From the NCBI GenBank assembly GCA_018644745.1, contig JABGPX010000290.1, positions 1 through 6,029 of the forward strand: 6,029 nt of DNA, given 5' to 3'. The position numbers and the translations under genes are program-made. A model generated the notes under the pieces. That model saw nothing but the letters and a program-made list of their open reading frames with translations, made no database searches and was not told the origin of the DNA. Shown in pieces: positions 5,230 through 6,029 of the stretch; positions within the stretch are counted from its first letter, which is position 1, and every line of letters starts with the position of its first letter. The stretch comes from Spirochaetales bacterium. Its GTDB lineage: Bacteria; Spirochaetota; Spirochaetia; ARS1246.

Positions 5230-6029
5230 ATCATTTCCTTTATATTAAAACCCATCCACCCCACTCCCTCTACCGCATCGTTTTTCCGCACTTGCTCGCT
5301 GACCTCGTCCGGGCTAAGCTTTCGTGCGGGAAGAGGGTTGGGGTCAGTCAACAGCCGGGCCAGCAGATGAGCGTAAACTATGGCGTTAAGCTGTATCCAA
5401 TCAGGCCGAACGTTAGCAAGGTCGTCCGCGTGGGTATGTGATCCCGCCGGGAAAGAGTCCTCCCAGTCGGCGGGTCTGCATGCCGGTACTCCTTCTAACA
5501 TGAACGGCAGATAATCACTCGAGCAGCAGTAGAGATTCCTCACATCCACCAGCTGCCGCGCCCCGGTAAATGCGTTATTTATGTAATCGCGCATTACAGG
5601 TGACCACATGACCGCCATGCCGCGTGCGGTAGCTGGAAATAGGGAGTCCAGATTAACAACCAGGCGCACGTCGTCCAGCTCCTCGGCGTGCCGGGCTACA
5701 TAGGCTTTGCTGCCCTGGAAGCCGAGTTCCTCGGCGGTAAAGGCGATGACGCGGAGCCTGCGCCGGAAGTGTTTGCGAAACGGCGATAGGAGACGACCTA
5801 TCTCGTACACGGTTGCCACGCCGGTGAGATTATCAAACGCCCCCGGGGCATTCCAAAAACTATCCAGGTGCGCGCTGAGAATTATACATTCCGCCGGCAG
5901 CTCGTCGGGTCCCATATCCGCGACCAGGTTAGCGCAAATGCCGGGTTCTGAAGAGCCGTTAGTTTTCACGCTGATTCGGCCAGTCTCCCTGGAGGTTGCT
6001 TCAGCCAACTCAGAACCCGCCGGAGGCGG
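5214..6029 (-). CDS. M28 family zinc peptidase (C-terminal part)
   Basis: The reading frame is open to the right edge, so the N-terminus is missing; 271 residues remain. It is a co-catalytic two-zinc exopeptidase of family M28. All expected metal and catalytic residues are visible in order (numbers from the window edge): SAHLDSF with H54 and D56, GAFDNLTG with D66 as the bridging ligand, TAEELGFQGS with E100 (base) and E101, NLDS with D128, and SHTHADD with H198. The SDYLPFMLEGVPA block before the last His is also typical. These enzymes usually remove single amino acids from peptides; some act on other amide-linked compounds. Whether it is exported cannot be judged without the start. It overlaps the glycosidase-like gene by 16 bases and is the first gene of the visible block. 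Its base composition is richer in GC than that of the genes after 4045. Confidence 0.9.
   Translation of the reverse strand, partial: PPPAGSELAEATSRETGRISVKTNGSSEPGICANLVADMGPDELPAECIILSAHLDSFWNAPGAFDNLTGVATVYEIGRLLSPFRKHFRRRLRVIAFTAEELGFQGSKAYVARHAEELDDVRLVVNLDSLFPATARGMAVMWSPVMRDYINNAFTGARQLVDVRNLYCCSSDYLPFMLEGVPACRPADWEDSFPAGSHTHADDLANVRPDWIQLNAIVYAHLLARLLTDPNPLPARKLSPDEVSEQVRKNDAVEGVGWMGFNIKEMICRQE

Noticed and set aside
5214..6008. A complete peptidase starting at the TTG at 6008
   Set aside because: The frame stays open to the window edge, M28 enzymes need more sequence ahead of the first His, and no ribosome binding site is seen, so the gene is cut by the window.

Overview
All genes in this window lie on the minus strand and read as one block, from an incomplete M28 peptidase at the right edge to an incomplete ABC permease at the left edge. 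The likely source is a heterotrophic bacterium, most plausibly a spirochaete. That guess rests mainly on the exported binding protein: its signal peptide ends in LWA and is followed by GGG and an acidic, Ser/Thr-rich start with no lipobox cysteine, a style I associate with spirochaete binding proteins. It is an inference, not proof.

In transcription order (right to left) the window holds: (1) the C-terminal 271 residues of an M28 zinc peptidase (5214-6029); (2) a cytoplasmic clan GH-A-like glycosidase (4045-5229) that overlaps the peptidase gene by 16 bases; (3) an unrecognised 298-residue protein (3104-4000); (4) a uroporphyrinogen-decarboxylase-fold protein of the MtaA/CmuA-like group (1960-3087); (5) a 150-base gap with a candidate promoter and two hairpins; (6) a secreted family 5 substrate-binding protein (152-1810); (7) a strong hairpin plus T-tract (77-117); (8) the first 17 codons of a DppB/OppB-type permease (1-53), too short to appear as a normal ORF.

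The standout is the binding protein. Its canonical C-terminal half (opening with RVRQAIAYAID) comes first, right after the signal peptide and a short linker. Its canonical N-terminal half (WHDG, GSGPF and so on) comes second, and the protein stops where a normal member would run on into the RVRQA segment. This is a circular permutation of the fold in one intact reading frame.

Together the genes look like an uptake-and-processing locus. A periplasmic binding protein and permease import an oligosaccharide, glycoside or peptide-like ligand. Enzymes without visible signal peptides (glycosidase-like, URO-D-like, unknown) may act on it in the cytoplasm; the peptidase's location cannot be judged because its N-terminus is missing. 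Hand-counted sample lines are clearly richer in GC in the peptidase and glycosidase genes than in the genes after about position 4045, so the block may be mosaic. I saw no RNA genes, CRISPR arrays or insertion sequences.
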